From Methylococcaceae bacterium (GTDB taxonomy: Bacteria > Pseudomonadota > Gammaproteobacteria > Methylococcales > Methylomonadaceae), in NCBI GenBank assembly GCA_005772825.1, contig SXIP01000062.1, positions 1 to 60,877 of the forward strand: a stretch of DNA of 60,877 nt, given 5' to 3'. Below are positions 37,402 through 45,999 of this stretch, in pieces (position 1 is the first letter of the stretch; every line of letters starts with the position of its first letter). A model generated the notes under the pieces. The model was not told the DNA's origin, made no database searches, and saw only the letters and a list, made by a program, of their open reading frames with translations. The position numbers and the translations under genes are program-made.

Positions 37402-37959
37402 ATGAACACATACTTAAATAATCAGTTTATTATCGCCATGCCCACGCTGGCGGACCCGGTTTTTTCCCATACCGTTACTTACTTGTGCCAGCATAACAAA
37501 GAAGGCGCTTTAGGTATCGTCATTAACAAGCCGATAGACATGAAGCTGGGCGAAATTTTTACCCAGATGAATATTCCGGTGACATCGCTGGCGGCAGCTG
37601 AAATGCCCGTTTTCGCCGGTGGACCGGTGCAGCAGGAGCGCGGCTTTGTGTTGCATACCTCGGGCGGAAACTGGGATGTCACGATGGCTGTTTCAGACAC
37701 TATTTCGTTAACGACATCGCGCGATGTGATTGAAGCCATTGCCGCCGGCGTCGGCCCGGCACGGTATCTGGTCGCGTTAGGTTATGCGGGTTGGGGGCAA
37801 GGGCAATTGGAAAAAGAAATAATGGCCAATGCCTGGCTGAATACGCCTTACGGCAGTCAGGTTTTATTCGATACGCCGGTTGACTTGCGCTGGCGTGCGG
37901 CAGCGAGCCAAATCGGTATTGATATTAACCAACTCACCACACCGGCCGGGCATGGCTAA
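37402..37959 (+). CDS. yqgE: YqgE/AlgH family protein
   Basis: The 185-residue protein matches the UPF0301 family: LNNQFIIAMPTLADPVFSHT, GALGIVINKP, VFAGGPVQQERGFVLH and YAGWGQGQLEKEI. AlgH in Pseudomonas was named for an effect on alginate synthesis, but the biochemical role is unsettled. Its last eight bases overlap the ruvX start, and the two are very often coupled. Start ATG at 37402. Confidence 0.95.
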   Translation: MNTYLNNQFIIAMPTLADPVFSHTVTYLCQHNKEGALGIVINKPIDMKLGEIFTQMNIPVTSLAAAEMPVFAGGPVQQERGFVLHTSGGNWDVTMAVSDTISLTTSRDVIEAIAAGVGPARYLVALGYAGWGQGQLEKEIMANAWLNTPYGSQVLFDTPVDLRWRAAASQIGIDINQLTTPAGHG

Positions 37960-38431
37960 GCTGAACAAGCAAGATCCCTTATTCGGCAAGTCGGCTTCCG
38001 ATACCTACCTCGGCTTTGATTTCGGCAGTAAAAAAATAGGTACTGCCGTCGGTCAAACCACAACAGCGACCGCAAGTCCTTTGCAAACCATTCGATCGGT
38101 CAACCAGAATCCTGATTGGCACATCATCGGCAAACTCATTCAGGAGTGGCGACCCGTCGGTCTGGTCGTCGGTATTTCCAGACAGGATGACGGCTCGGAC
38201 AATCCGGTTACTCCGCGCATGTTAAAATTTTGCCGGCAACTGGAAGGACGTTTCCATCTGCCTGTTTATCAACAGGACGAAACCTTGTCGACATTTGAAG
38301 CCAAGCAGTTATTGTTTGATGAAGTCAGTGTCAGCGCAACAAAACTCTGGGATGTACAGGATCAGCTGGCGGCCCAACTTATTTTACAGACCTGGCTCAA
38401 TGACAATAGACCAAAAAATGACAGCCCTTAA
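37952..38431 (+). CDS. ruvX: Holliday junction resolvase-like protein (YqgF/RuvX)
   Basis: The 159-residue product has the RNase H-like fold of the YqgF family: YLGFDFGSKKIGTAVGQ, the VGLVVGISR segment and the acidic QQDETLSTFEAKQ, with aspartates of the active site at the N-terminal strand and near WDVQDQLAAQLIL. In E. coli the protein is essential and acts in 5' processing of 16S rRNA. The frame is open upstream to 37880 within yqgE, but ATG 37952 gives the normal N-terminus and an 8-base overlap. Confidence 0.94.
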   Translation: MAKLNKQDPLFGKSASDTYLGFDFGSKKIGTAVGQTTTATASPLQTIRSVNQNPDWHIIGKLIQEWRPVGLVVGISRQDDGSDNPVTPRMLKFCRQLEGRFHLPVYQQDETLSTFEAKQLLFDEVSVSATKLWDVQDQLAAQLILQTWLNDNRPKNDSP

Positions 38432-38435
38432 AAAA

Positions 38436-38954
38436 ATGACATCTTATAACCTGGACATACCGGATTTGCTTGATAAACTGGAAGTTGAGCTGAAGCGCAC
38501 GGTGCTAGAGAGACAACTGGTCAACCCGTTGATGATAGGTATTCGTACCGGGGGGGTTTGGATTGCCGAACACTTACACCGGCGTCTTGAAATCAGCGAA
38601 CCGCTGGGACTTTTGGATATTTCGTTTTATCGTGACGATTTTTCGCAAATCGGCGTGCATCCCAATGTGAAGCCAAGTCACTTGCCTACGCATATTGAAG
38701 GACGCGACATCATCCTGGTCGATGATGTTTTTTATACCGGCAGGACTATCCGCGCCGCGCTGAATGAAATTTTTGATTATGGCAGACCTAATCAGGTGGT
38801 CCTGGCGGTTTTGATAATGCGTGACGGTAAACAGATTCCAGTCAATCCCGATTGCGTCGGCGTCAGAATTACCTTAAATGCAAGTCAACGAATCAAGCTT
38901 GACGGTCCCGAGCCCTTGACCATTCATATAGAAACTATTGATGCGGCAGCGTGA
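38436..38954 (+). CDS. pyrR: Bifunctional pyrimidine regulator / uracil phosphoribosyltransferase PyrR
   Basis: The 172-residue product has a phosphoribosyltransferase fold with the PRPP loop [17 protein letters not shown] and the N-terminal [15 protein letters not shown]. In Bacillus PyrR is an mRNA-binding attenuator; in gammaproteobacteria its regulatory role is less clear. I place the start at ATG 38436, five bases after ruvX; ATG 38418 overlapping ruvX is an alternative and would add six residues. It is followed by pyrB with a small overlap-sized gap. Confidence 0.92.
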   Translation: MTSYNLDIPDLLDKLEVELKRTVLERQLVNPLMIGIRTGGVWIAEHLHRRLEISEPLGLLDISFYRDDFSQIGVHPNVKPSHLPTHIEGRDIILVDDVFYTGRTIRAALNEIFDYGRPNQVVLAVLIMRDGKQIPVNPDCVGVRITLNASQRIKLDGPEPLTIHIETIDAAA

Positions 38955-38958
38955 AACG

Positions 38959-39921
38959 ATGGTTGATAATTTGCAGTTAAATTCGGAAGGCAAACTTAAA
39001 CATTTTCTGACGATCGAAGGTCTGGACCGTAGCCTGCTGACGGAAATTCTGGACATGGCTGAATCTTTTGTCGGCATGTCCGATCAACAAGTGAAAAAAG
39101 TGCCGCTATTGCGCGGCAAAACCATCGTTAACCTATTTTTTGAAAACAGCACGCGCACACGAACCACCTTTGAACTGGCCGCCAAGCGCCTGTCTGCCGA
39201 CGTCCTGAGTATGAGCATTGCGACCTCGTCAACGTCAAAAGGCGAAAGCCTGCTCGATACCATACGCAACCTGGAATCGATGTTTGTCGATATGTTCGTG
39301 GTCCGTCATGCGATCAGCGGCGCCGCCCATTTTATCGCCCAGCATACCGCGCCGCATATCAGCGTTATCAATGCCGGTGACGGGCAACACGCACACCCCA
39401 CACAGGCGATGCTGGATATGTTTACCATTCGGCAGATAAAGCGCGATTTTTCAACGCTCAGGGTGGCTATTATCGGCGATATTTTGCACTCCCGCGTCGC
39501 CCGCTCGGAAATCCAGGCGCTAAATACCCTGGGTGCGGCTGAAGTCCGGGTGATTGCTCCCAAGACGCTGTTGCCCGCACACGTTGAAAAACTGGGTGTT
39601 AGTGTTTCGCACGACCTGAACGAAGGCCTCCGGGACATCGATGTCATTATAATGCTGCGTTTACAGAAGGAACGCATGAGCTCAGCGTTACTGCCCAGTG
39701 AAAGCGAATATTTCAAGTGCTTCGGATTGACTGAAGCTAAGCTGAAAATCGCCAAGCCTGACGCCATTGTCATGCATCCCGGACCGATTAACAGGGGCGT
39801 GGAAATAGATTCCAAGGTGGCTGACGGTCCGCAGTCGGTCATACTCAAACAGGTTAGCAATGGTATTGCCATCCGTATGGCGATTATGGCGATGGCGATG
39901 CAAAAACAGGGCGCAATGTGA
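38959..39921 (+). CDS. pyrB: Aspartate carbamoyltransferase catalytic subunit
   Basis: PyrB makes carbamoyl aspartate, the committed step of pyrimidine synthesis. The 320-residue product contains the carbamoyl phosphate site [19 protein letters not shown], the [12 protein letters not shown] segment and [15 protein letters not shown] 38959 is chosen because the preceding residues (from TTG 38938 or ATG 38941) overlap pyrR and are not family-like. The gene overlaps the next by four bases (GTGA), and in this class the enzyme is expected to form a dodecamer with an inactive dihydroorotase homologue. Confidence 0.95.
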   Translation: MVDNLQLNSEGKLKHFLTIEGLDRSLLTEILDMAESFVGMSDQQVKKVPLLRGKTIVNLFFENSTRTRTTFELAAKRLSADVLSMSIATSSTSKGESLLDTIRNLESMFVDMFVVRHAISGAAHFIAQHTAPHISVINAGDGQHAHPTQAMLDMFTIRQIKRDFSTLRVAIIGDILHSRVARSEIQALNTLGAAEVRVIAPKTLLPAHVEKLGVSVSHDLNEGLRDIDVIIMLRLQKERMSSALLPSESEYFKCFGLTEAKLKIAKPDAIVMHPGPINRGVEIDSKVADGPQSVILKQVSNGIAIRMAIMAMAMQKQGAM

Positions 39922-41243
39922 ATAATCAGATACAAATCAAGCAAGGCCGGATTATTGATCCCGCCAACCAGATAGATCATATCGGATCGGTTTATATAGC
40001 CGACGGCAAAATTGTTTCCGTGACCCACGAGCCGCTTGGTTTTAAGCCTGATATTGTCATCAATGCCGACAACCAAATCGTCTGTCCCGGCTTTATCGAT
40101 CTCAGCACCCGCTTGCGCGAACCGGGTCAAAGCCGCAAGGCGACCTTTAAAAGTGAAACCCTTGCCGCCGCCAGCGCCGGTATCACGACGATGTGCCTGC
40201 AGCCGGATACCAAGCCGGTTATCGATACGCCTGCCGTAGTGGAACTGATCAATGAATTGGCGGACAAAGCCCGGTATCCGCAAATCTATCCTATCGCTGC
40301 GCTGACCCGGAGTCTCGAGGGTACTGAATTAAGCTCCATGTTGTCGCTAAAAGAAGCCGGTTGTATCGCTGTCGGCAATGCCAATCAGCCGGTTAGAAAC
40401 CTGCTGATTTTAAGGCGGGCAATGGAGTATGCAGCGAGTCACGACTTATTGTTAATGTTTCGCTCGAATGACTATTGGCTAGGCAATAACGGCTGCGCTC
40501 ACGAAGGCGTCTTTGCCACCCGTTACGGCTTGCCCAGCATACCCGAGGCCGCCGAAACCATCGCGCTGGCTCAATGCCTGGAACTGGCCGAGCTGACCGG
40601 GTGTCGTGTGCATTTCGGTCAATTAAGCTGCAAGCGTTCGGTTATCAAGATACATCAGGCGAAAAAATACGGTTTGAATGTCAGTGCCGATGTCGCGGCT
40701 CATCAATTACACCTGACCGAAAATGATATAGCGCCTTTCGATAGCGCCTATCACGTCTTGCCGCCGTTACGCACCGAAGCCGATAAGCAGTACCTGAGAC
40801 AAGGACTTGCCGGCGGGACTCTGGACAGTATTTGTTCCGACCACCAGCCGCATGATATTGACGCCAAGCTTGGCGCATTCCCGGAGACAGAACCCGGCAT
40901 ATCATCACTGGAAACGCTGTTGCCGTTAATGCTCAAACTGGTGACTCAACACGCGATAACGCTGGAACAGGGTATTGCCCTGCTAAGCCAAAATCCCGCT
41001 CAGATTCTGCGCTTGAAAAGCGGCGCCTTGACGCCCGGATTATCAGCCGATGTCTGCATTTTTGACGCCGAACTGGAGTGGCAGGTCAATTCAGAAAACT
41101 GGCTGAGCCGCGGTATTAATACGCCTTTTTGGGGACAGACCATGAAAGGGCGAGTGACCCATACCTTGCAGAGCGGGAAAATCATTTTTCAATTGGAAAC
41201 ATCTGCAGCGCATTCATCCCATCGCCTTTGGATGGCAAACTGA
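39918..41243 (+). CDS. pyrX: Inactive dihydroorotase homologue (PyrX / PyrC')
   Basis: The 441-residue protein has the amidohydrolase fold of class I dihydroorotase, but the zinc motif that should read D-x-H-x-H after VCPGFID is [10 protein letters not shown], with Ser and Arg in place of both histidines. The distal [13 protein letters not shown] resembles the TDHAPH segment. As in the studied Pseudomonas pyrBC' pair, such proteins are catalytically dead and serve as structural partners of aspartate carbamoyltransferase. The start is a GTG overlapping the pyrB stop. A true dihydroorotase must be encoded elsewhere. Confidence 0.93.
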   Translation: MNNQIQIKQGRIIDPANQIDHIGSVYIADGKIVSVTHEPLGFKPDIVINADNQIVCPGFIDLSTRLREPGQSRKATFKSETLAAASAGITTMCLQPDTKPVIDTPAVVELINELADKARYPQIYPIAALTRSLEGTELSSMLSLKEAGCIAVGNANQPVRNLLILRRAMEYAASHDLLLMFRSNDYWLGNNGCAHEGVFATRYGLPSIPEAAETIALAQCLELAELTGCRVHFGQLSCKRSVIKIHQAKKYGLNVSADVAAHQLHLTENDIAPFDSAYHVLPPLRTEADKQYLRQGLAGGTLDSICSDHQPHDIDAKLGAFPETEPGISSLETLLPLMLKLVTQHAITLEQGIALLSQNPAQILRLKSGALTPGLSADVCIFDAELEWQVNSENWLSRGINTPFWGQTMKGRVTHTLQSGKIIFQLETSAAHSSHRLWMAN

Positions 41244-41979
41244 CAAGGATATACCCGTTAATTTCGGTACAAATGCTGCCTGTTATGGATGTCCACACTA
41301 AAAGAAGGGCAGTAGACGGAATAGTTGTCGAGAGGCTTATAGCCAAACGGCGCCTCCTTAACGTTGGACAAACAAGATCAAATTCGCAATCCCCCTCAGT
41401 TAATTAACTTATGTCTTATGGTTAAAAGCTCAAAAGAGCAACGACCAAAGTTATCCGCAGGCTACCCACTTAAGGCCGGGCATTCATTCACTTCAATGGG
41501 TTAAGAGTCAAGCGCTCACCACTCATTCAAGGCAACGACTCTCTCCCATGTTCTCTGAATTTTGCAGGTAACATGCCACAGCACTCACCGATGAAGAACG
41601 GCAAACCTTTTCTGTCTGAAAAATATCTCTGGAAGGTACGAGTGCTGAGGCCTTGAAACGAGAAGACACCAAACAGCTTCTAAGCGAAGACAATGTCGGA
41701 GCGACATATCTTTAAGATATTCTTCACCTGAAGCAGCAATTCAGCAATAACTGTTGCTATAGCAGCATACCAACGAATGCTTTGCATTTGTTTTTTAATA
41801 AATACAATGAATTAGGTGGTGGCATATAAATTGACTAATGAATACTGCATAACGGTAATTTTTAATATTTACCGGATGTGTTTTTACTTTCTCTGAGCTT
41901 CTTCAGTAATAGCGGGTAATGCCCGGTTTTAGCTAAGCTTCAAGGATTGGCATTCATTCAAGATTCAATAGAGGTTTAT
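41244..41979 (+). other. Gene-poor region upstream of the haloperoxidase gene
   Basis: No convincing gene is seen. A short run of plausible coding at 41629-41715 (reading LEGTSAEALKREDTK before a stop) may be a decayed gene fragment I cannot name. The region holds one copy of a 23-bp sequence (41460-41482) that recurs downstream of the sulfatase gene. A possible promoter, TTGACT (41831-41836) with GGTAAT (41854-41859) 17 bases away, precedes the haloperoxidase gene. Confidence 0.45.
41460..41482 (+). repeat. Left copy of 23-bp direct repeat flanking the haloperoxidase-sulfatase pair
   Basis: The sequence starts GGCTACCCACTTAAG and matches the copy at 45406-45428 at 18 of 23 positions in the same orientation. 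It resembles an insertion-sequence terminus, but no transposase remains beside it. Confidence 0.45.
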
Positions 41980-43593
41980 ATGAAAACAAATGCTTCAGCA
42001 TCTACCTTACGATTATCCACACTGACTGTAGCCATTGCTGCATCTTTAGTGGCGTTAGAGACGGCGGCGGACACTGTTACCGACTGGAATAAATACACTA
42101 TTTTAGCAACAAAAGGCGCGACATCTCCCACGGTCGGGACGGCCGGCATTGCACAGAATTCGAATGTTGCAACACGTATTGAAGCAATTGAAGCCAGGGC
42201 CGTGTTCGATGCGGTCAATGCCATCAATCATTTCAGCGCCGACAGTTATTATTACAGCAGCGCTACGCCTGCCGGTGTTACCGCCAATTCGGCGGCCGCC
42301 GCTGCTGCACAAGCGGCCCATGATGTATTGCTCGGTACACTTCCAAACCCGATTAGCGGTAGCTGGACTCCGACACGAAACTGGCTGGACAGTCAACTGG
42401 CCAGTGATTTGGCGGCATTGGGCGTAAGTAACTCCGATCCGGGTCTTGCAATTGGTCAAGCGGCGGCGGCAGCTGCTATCGCCGCCAGAGCGGAGGATTT
42501 TTCGGCCATCAGAACAACTTATACACCGTCAACCAATCTCTCTGTTTCCGGCGGAGCAACAGTAGTGGCCAATGCGTCAGGCAATCCGGGTATAGGCCTT
42601 TGGCGTCCCAGTAACGGCGGCGCCGGTGTTAATGATCCTGTCACCGGTGCTCCGACCGGATTCGATGGTTCCGGCGTTATTCAAGCCGCTGCCGCGATTG
42701 ATTTTAACTGGAAGAACGTCACGCCATTCAGCCTGACCACCTTGAAAAAGCAGCAACTTGTCGCTGCCGTGCCCCCTTCGCTGATAGTAGGCAGCGATGA
42801 ATACAACGCTGAATTGGATTTTGTAAAAACGCATGGACAAAGCTCAGCAAATCCGGGTAGTCGTACCAATGACCAAACCCTGCAAGCGCTGTATTACAAA
42901 TCCGACGCGGAGCTCTTCATCAATGAAGCAGCGCGCATTGCGTCGGCAAGCCGTGGTTTAACACTGAATCAGAACGCCAAATTGTTCGCCGTGCTGGACA
43001 ATGCCTTGGCTGATGCTCGTATTGCCGCCTGGCAATCCAAATACGACCTGACTTTCTGGCGTCCTATTACCGCAATCAACGCTAATCCTGACGGTAGCGT
43101 CAGCGACTATACCTGGAAGCCGCTCGCAGCTACACCGTCACATCCTTCCAACACCGGCGGGCATAGCGCAACCGTCTCAGCAGGAACTGAAATACTCAGG
43201 GCCTTTTTCAAGTCCGACAGGATTAAAAAGAACGGCGCTCCGGCTACCTTTACCACACTACCTTGGTTAATCGGAACCAATAACGGCACGGGTAAAGCCA
43301 ACCCGCTTATTAACGGCAGCGACGCTACCACGCGAAACGTCGCCAGCTTTTCCCAACTACAACTGGAGAATGGTCGAAGCCGCATCTATCTGGGCGTTCA
43401 TTTTGGTAATGACGATTATCAGGGGCAAACGCTTGGTTTGAGCGTCGCAGATGCCATCATCAGGTCTAAAACAGATCCTGCTGCTGCAGATTTACACATC
43501 TTTTGGGGCAATAACCCAAGTGTTGCCCATATTAAAAATTTGAAATCTATTCTGATATCGGACTCGACTAACTCAGGATTATTCGGCTTGTAA
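41980..43593 (+). CDS. Secreted vanadium-dependent haloperoxidase / PAP2-type enzyme
   Basis: The 537-residue protein has a signal peptide (STLTVAIAASLVALETAADT) and a C-terminal acid phosphatase/vanadate-binding core: K354-YDLTFW-RP, then SHPSNTGGHSA with H395, and SRIYLGVHFGNDD with R468, H474 and D478. The spacing fits the KX6RP, GH and SRX5HX3D motifs shared by vanadium chloro- and bromoperoxidases and PAP2 phosphatases. It could oxidise halides with hydrogen peroxide or act as a phosphatase; sequence cannot decide. The frame extends upstream to 41947, but 41980 has GAGG at proper spacing and starts the signal peptide. Export to periplasm or outside is expected. Confidence 0.82.
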   Translation: MKTNASASTLRLSTLTVAIAASLVALETAADTVTDWNKYTILATKGATSPTVGTAGIAQNSNVATRIEAIEARAVFDAVNAINHFSADSYYYSSATPAGVTANSAAAAAAQAAHDVLLGTLPNPISGSWTPTRNWLDSQLASDLAALGVSNSDPGLAIGQAAAAAAIAARAEDFSAIRTTYTPSTNLSVSGGATVVANASGNPGIGLWRPSNGGAGVNDPVTGAPTGFDGSGVIQAAAAIDFNWKNVTPFSLTTLKKQQLVAAVPPSLIVGSDEYNAELDFVKTHGQSSANPGSRTNDQTLQALYYKSDAELFINEAARIASASRGLTLNQNAKLFAVLDNALADARIAAWQSKYDLTFWRPITAINANPDGSVSDYTWKPLAATPSHPSNTGGHSATVSAGTEILRAFFKSDRIKKNGAPATFTTLPWLIGTNNGTGKANPLINGSDATTRNVASFSQLQLENGRSRIYLGVHFGNDDYQGQTLGLSVADAIIRSKTDPAAADLHIFWGNNPSVAHIKNLKSILISDSTNSGLFGL

Positions 43594-43676
43594 TCCGGTC
43601 GTTGCCCATGTCCTGAAGTGCAATAGATAGTTAGATAAACAATTTGCTTCAAGTATTTTCAATTGTGGAGTTATTC

Positions 43677-45260
43677 ATGAAAACCGCTCTTGTTCAATTG
43701 CTACTGTATTTAACATTGCTTTTTATACCCACTATTGGCTGGTCAAGTGATCGTCTCAATATTCTTATTATCGTAGGCGACGATTGGGGGCCAGATGCTA
43801 GTGCTTATGCGGGCGTTTATGGACGCAAATTACCCAGTAGTGTAGTCAAAACTCCCAATATTGATCGCATTGCACATAACGGAGTGTTGTTTAAGAATGC
43901 CTATGTCAATGCGCCTACCTGTACGGCATCACGCAGTTCCATTTTTTCAGGACGGTATTTTTTTAATACAGGTGGAGGTTCATCCCTAGGTGGATTGTGG
44001 GACTCTACCATCCCAACATTTCCGTTACTACTACGTGATGCGGGGTATCATATCGGTTACACATATAAAGGATGGGCGCCTGGTAGACCAGTAGATGCAC
44101 CATTGGGAGGTCTGGCATACGCTTATAATAAATCAGGTTTTCTCCCTCTTAAATTCGGTAGTCATGCGTCTGATCTTATCGCGAAAGGTTGGTCATTTGA
44201 ACAAGCAAAGCAAAGAATTCTTAAAGACGTTCGCGGTAATTTCGAAAGCTTTTTAGCGGCTAGAAAACCGAATCAACCTTTTTTATATTGGTTCGGCCCT
44301 AGCAACATACACCGCCCTTATAGGCAAGGTTCGGGTAAAACGTTATGGGGCATTAATCCCGAAAATTTAAAAGGTAAACTGCCTATTTTTATACCTGATG
44401 TTCCTGAGGTACGTGAGAGTATTGCAGATTATCTGGGTGAGATTCAAGCATTCGATGCTTATGTCGGCGTGTTATTGAAAAAATTAGAAGATATTGGCGA
44501 ATTGGATAACACGTTAATTGTAGTAACGGGTGACAACGGCCCAAGTGGTATCCCGCACGGTAAATTCACTTTGTATGATTCTGGCGTTTCTACGCCATTG
44601 GTCATATGGTTGCCGCACAGTAAAGGTGGTCGCGTTGTTACTGATTTTACTACTCTGATGGATTTGGCACCGACTTTTCTTCAAGTAGCAGGTGTGCCGA
44701 ATCCACCCAAAATAAACGGTCGAAGTTTGCTCAATATATTGAAATCATCTAACAGCGGTCAAATCGATGCAAAGCGTACATTCGCCATTACCGGCACAGA
44801 ACGGCATAGCATTTATGCACACGAAAATAACTTGGGTTATCCTGCGCGTGCATTACGCACAGCGGACTTCCTGTATATTCGTAATTTTGCACCCGATCGT
44901 TGGCCTATGGGGTGTCCTTTCGTTACATGGCCAGGAAAACCTTCTGCATTTCGCGACTGGGGGCCGAAGTCTACCAATTGGCTTATGAGGCATCGTAACA
45001 CGCCATATTTTATCTGGGCGTTTGGAAAACATCCTGAAGAGCAATTATATGATATAGATAAAGACCCAGGGCAAATCATCAATGTGGCCACAAATCCGGC
45101 GTATGCGACTATCAAAGCGCAATTGGCTGAGAAATTACTGACGGAACTTAAAAAAGCCGGTGATCCGCGCGTTACAGGTGACGGAACGGCCTTTGACCGT
45201 CCTCCCTATACCAACCCTGTTCCGGTTGCCTGTCAAGATACTATTCCTTTAAATTATTAA
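43677..45260 (+). CDS. Secreted sulfatase
   Basis: The 527-residue protein has a signal peptide (QLLLYLTLLFIPTIGWSS) and an alkaline-phosphatase-superfamily sulfatase core: ILIIVGDDWGPDASAYAG (metal aspartates), TPNIDRIAHNGVLF, the formylglycine site PTCTASRSS (C-x-A-x-R), FYW...GPSNIHRP and VVTGDNGPSG. The cysteine needs conversion to formylglycine by a maturase; none is in the window. ATG 43677 behind GGAG is preferred to an in-frame start at 43644. Substrate is unknown (heparan N-sulfatase-like type). By eye the gene is richer in A and T than its neighbours, which fits acquisition from elsewhere. Confidence 0.88.
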   Translation: MKTALVQLLLYLTLLFIPTIGWSSDRLNILIIVGDDWGPDASAYAGVYGRKLPSSVVKTPNIDRIAHNGVLFKNAYVNAPTCTASRSSIFSGRYFFNTGGGSSLGGLWDSTIPTFPLLLRDAGYHIGYTYKGWAPGRPVDAPLGGLAYAYNKSGFLPLKFGSHASDLIAKGWSFEQAKQRILKDVRGNFESFLAARKPNQPFLYWFGPSNIHRPYRQGSGKTLWGINPENLKGKLPIFIPDVPEVRESIADYLGEIQAFDAYVGVLLKKLEDIGELDNTLIVVTGDNGPSGIPHGKFTLYDSGVSTPLVIWLPHSKGGRVVTDFTTLMDLAPTFLQVAGVPNPPKINGRSLLNILKSSNSGQIDAKRTFAITGTERHSIYAHENNLGYPARALRTADFLYIRNFAPDRWPMGCPFVTWPGKPSAFRDWGPKSTNWLMRHRNTPYFIWAFGKHPEEQLYDIDKDPGQIINVATNPAYATIKAQLAEKLLTELKKAGDPRVTGDGTAFDRPPYTNPVPVACQDTIPLNY

Positions 45261-45405
45261 TTATCGGGTAGTTACTATAAGATTTCCGGAAATCCTTGTG
45301 TACGGACGCCGGTTTCACTCGCCTCGTCGTTTGATAACTCATCGCGCTTGTGCATCAGAGGATATCAATCGATCTCTTCGGCAAATTCCTCCATGCCTAC
45401 TCAGT

Positions 45406-45428
45406 GGCTATCCACTTAAAACGGGACA
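45406..45428 (+). repeat. Right copy of 23-bp direct repeat flanking the haloperoxidase-sulfatase pair
   Basis: The sequence starts GGCTATCCACTTAAA and is in the same orientation as the copy at 41460-41482. Together they bracket about 3.9 kb carrying the two secreted-enzyme genes. Confidence 0.45.
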
Positions 45429-45512
45429 AAAATTAGAGCTAGACTGCTATATTTTAGTATCATGAGTTAATGACTAAAAAACAATACAACACAGAAAATA
45501 CGAGCAGCTAGC

Positions 45513-45743
45513 TTAGCAATTCAAAATTCGATCCCCTCGGATTGGAAGGCCATTAGTCAGCAATAAAAGCTTAATTACTTGACGATCGTTTATAGCACTC
45601 ACGGCTGGTTCATTCACAACCGCCCTGACTCTGCGTATTTCTACCACCCAGCGTTCAACTTGCTGCGTATCCGGTTCATCCTGCAATCGGTAAGCAGCAA
45701 AACCTTCATTGACTTGCCGGATCTTCTCTGCGGCTTTAGCCAT
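45513..45743 (-). CDS. Short hypothetical protein, possibly a gene fragment
   Basis: A 76-codon frame starting at ATG 45743 reads MAKAAEKIRQVNEGFAAYRL and ends GLPIRGDRILNC. The composition is protein-like, and codons resemble those of the genome, but I recognise no family and see no Shine-Dalgarno. It lies in a region of apparent decay and may be the remains of a longer gene. Confidence 0.35.
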   Translation of the reverse strand: MAKAAEKIRQVNEGFAAYRLQDEPDTQQVERWVVEIRRVRAVVNEPAVSAINDRQVIKLLLLTNGLPIRGDRILNC

Positions 45744-45999
45744 TAATTTTTCGTCAGCAGTTTGAGCTATTTCCCTTCATAATAGACAACGTCATTACAC
45801 TCACTGCAAACCTGTTCAGGATTTGGTCAACATAACATCCCGAAATTGAGTTGGTATGACGAGGCCTGTTGCGTGATCATTTCGAGAAGTTATTTTTAGC
45901 CAAATCCTAATCGAATTGATCATAAATAACGTCAGTAAATCTACTCATGTATAATTTTTCTTATCACAGTTAGAATTTTAAACACACAATCGCCGGACT

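Larger units (their letters stand above)
45261..45999 (+). other. Gene-poor region after the sulfatase gene
   Basis: Apart from one short doubtful frame (45513-45743, - strand) no gene is seen. The sequence contains a perfect 14-bp palindrome GATTTCCGGAAATC at 45281-45294, the right copy of the 23-bp repeat at 45406-45428, and a stub MTKKQYNTENTSS followed by a stop at about 45469-45510. It has the appearance of decayed mobile DNA. Confidence 0.5.

Noticed and set aside
41629-41715. Fragment reading LEGTSAEALKREDTK as a decayed gene
   Set aside because: Too short and without recognisable similarity; recorded only as part of the gene-poor region.
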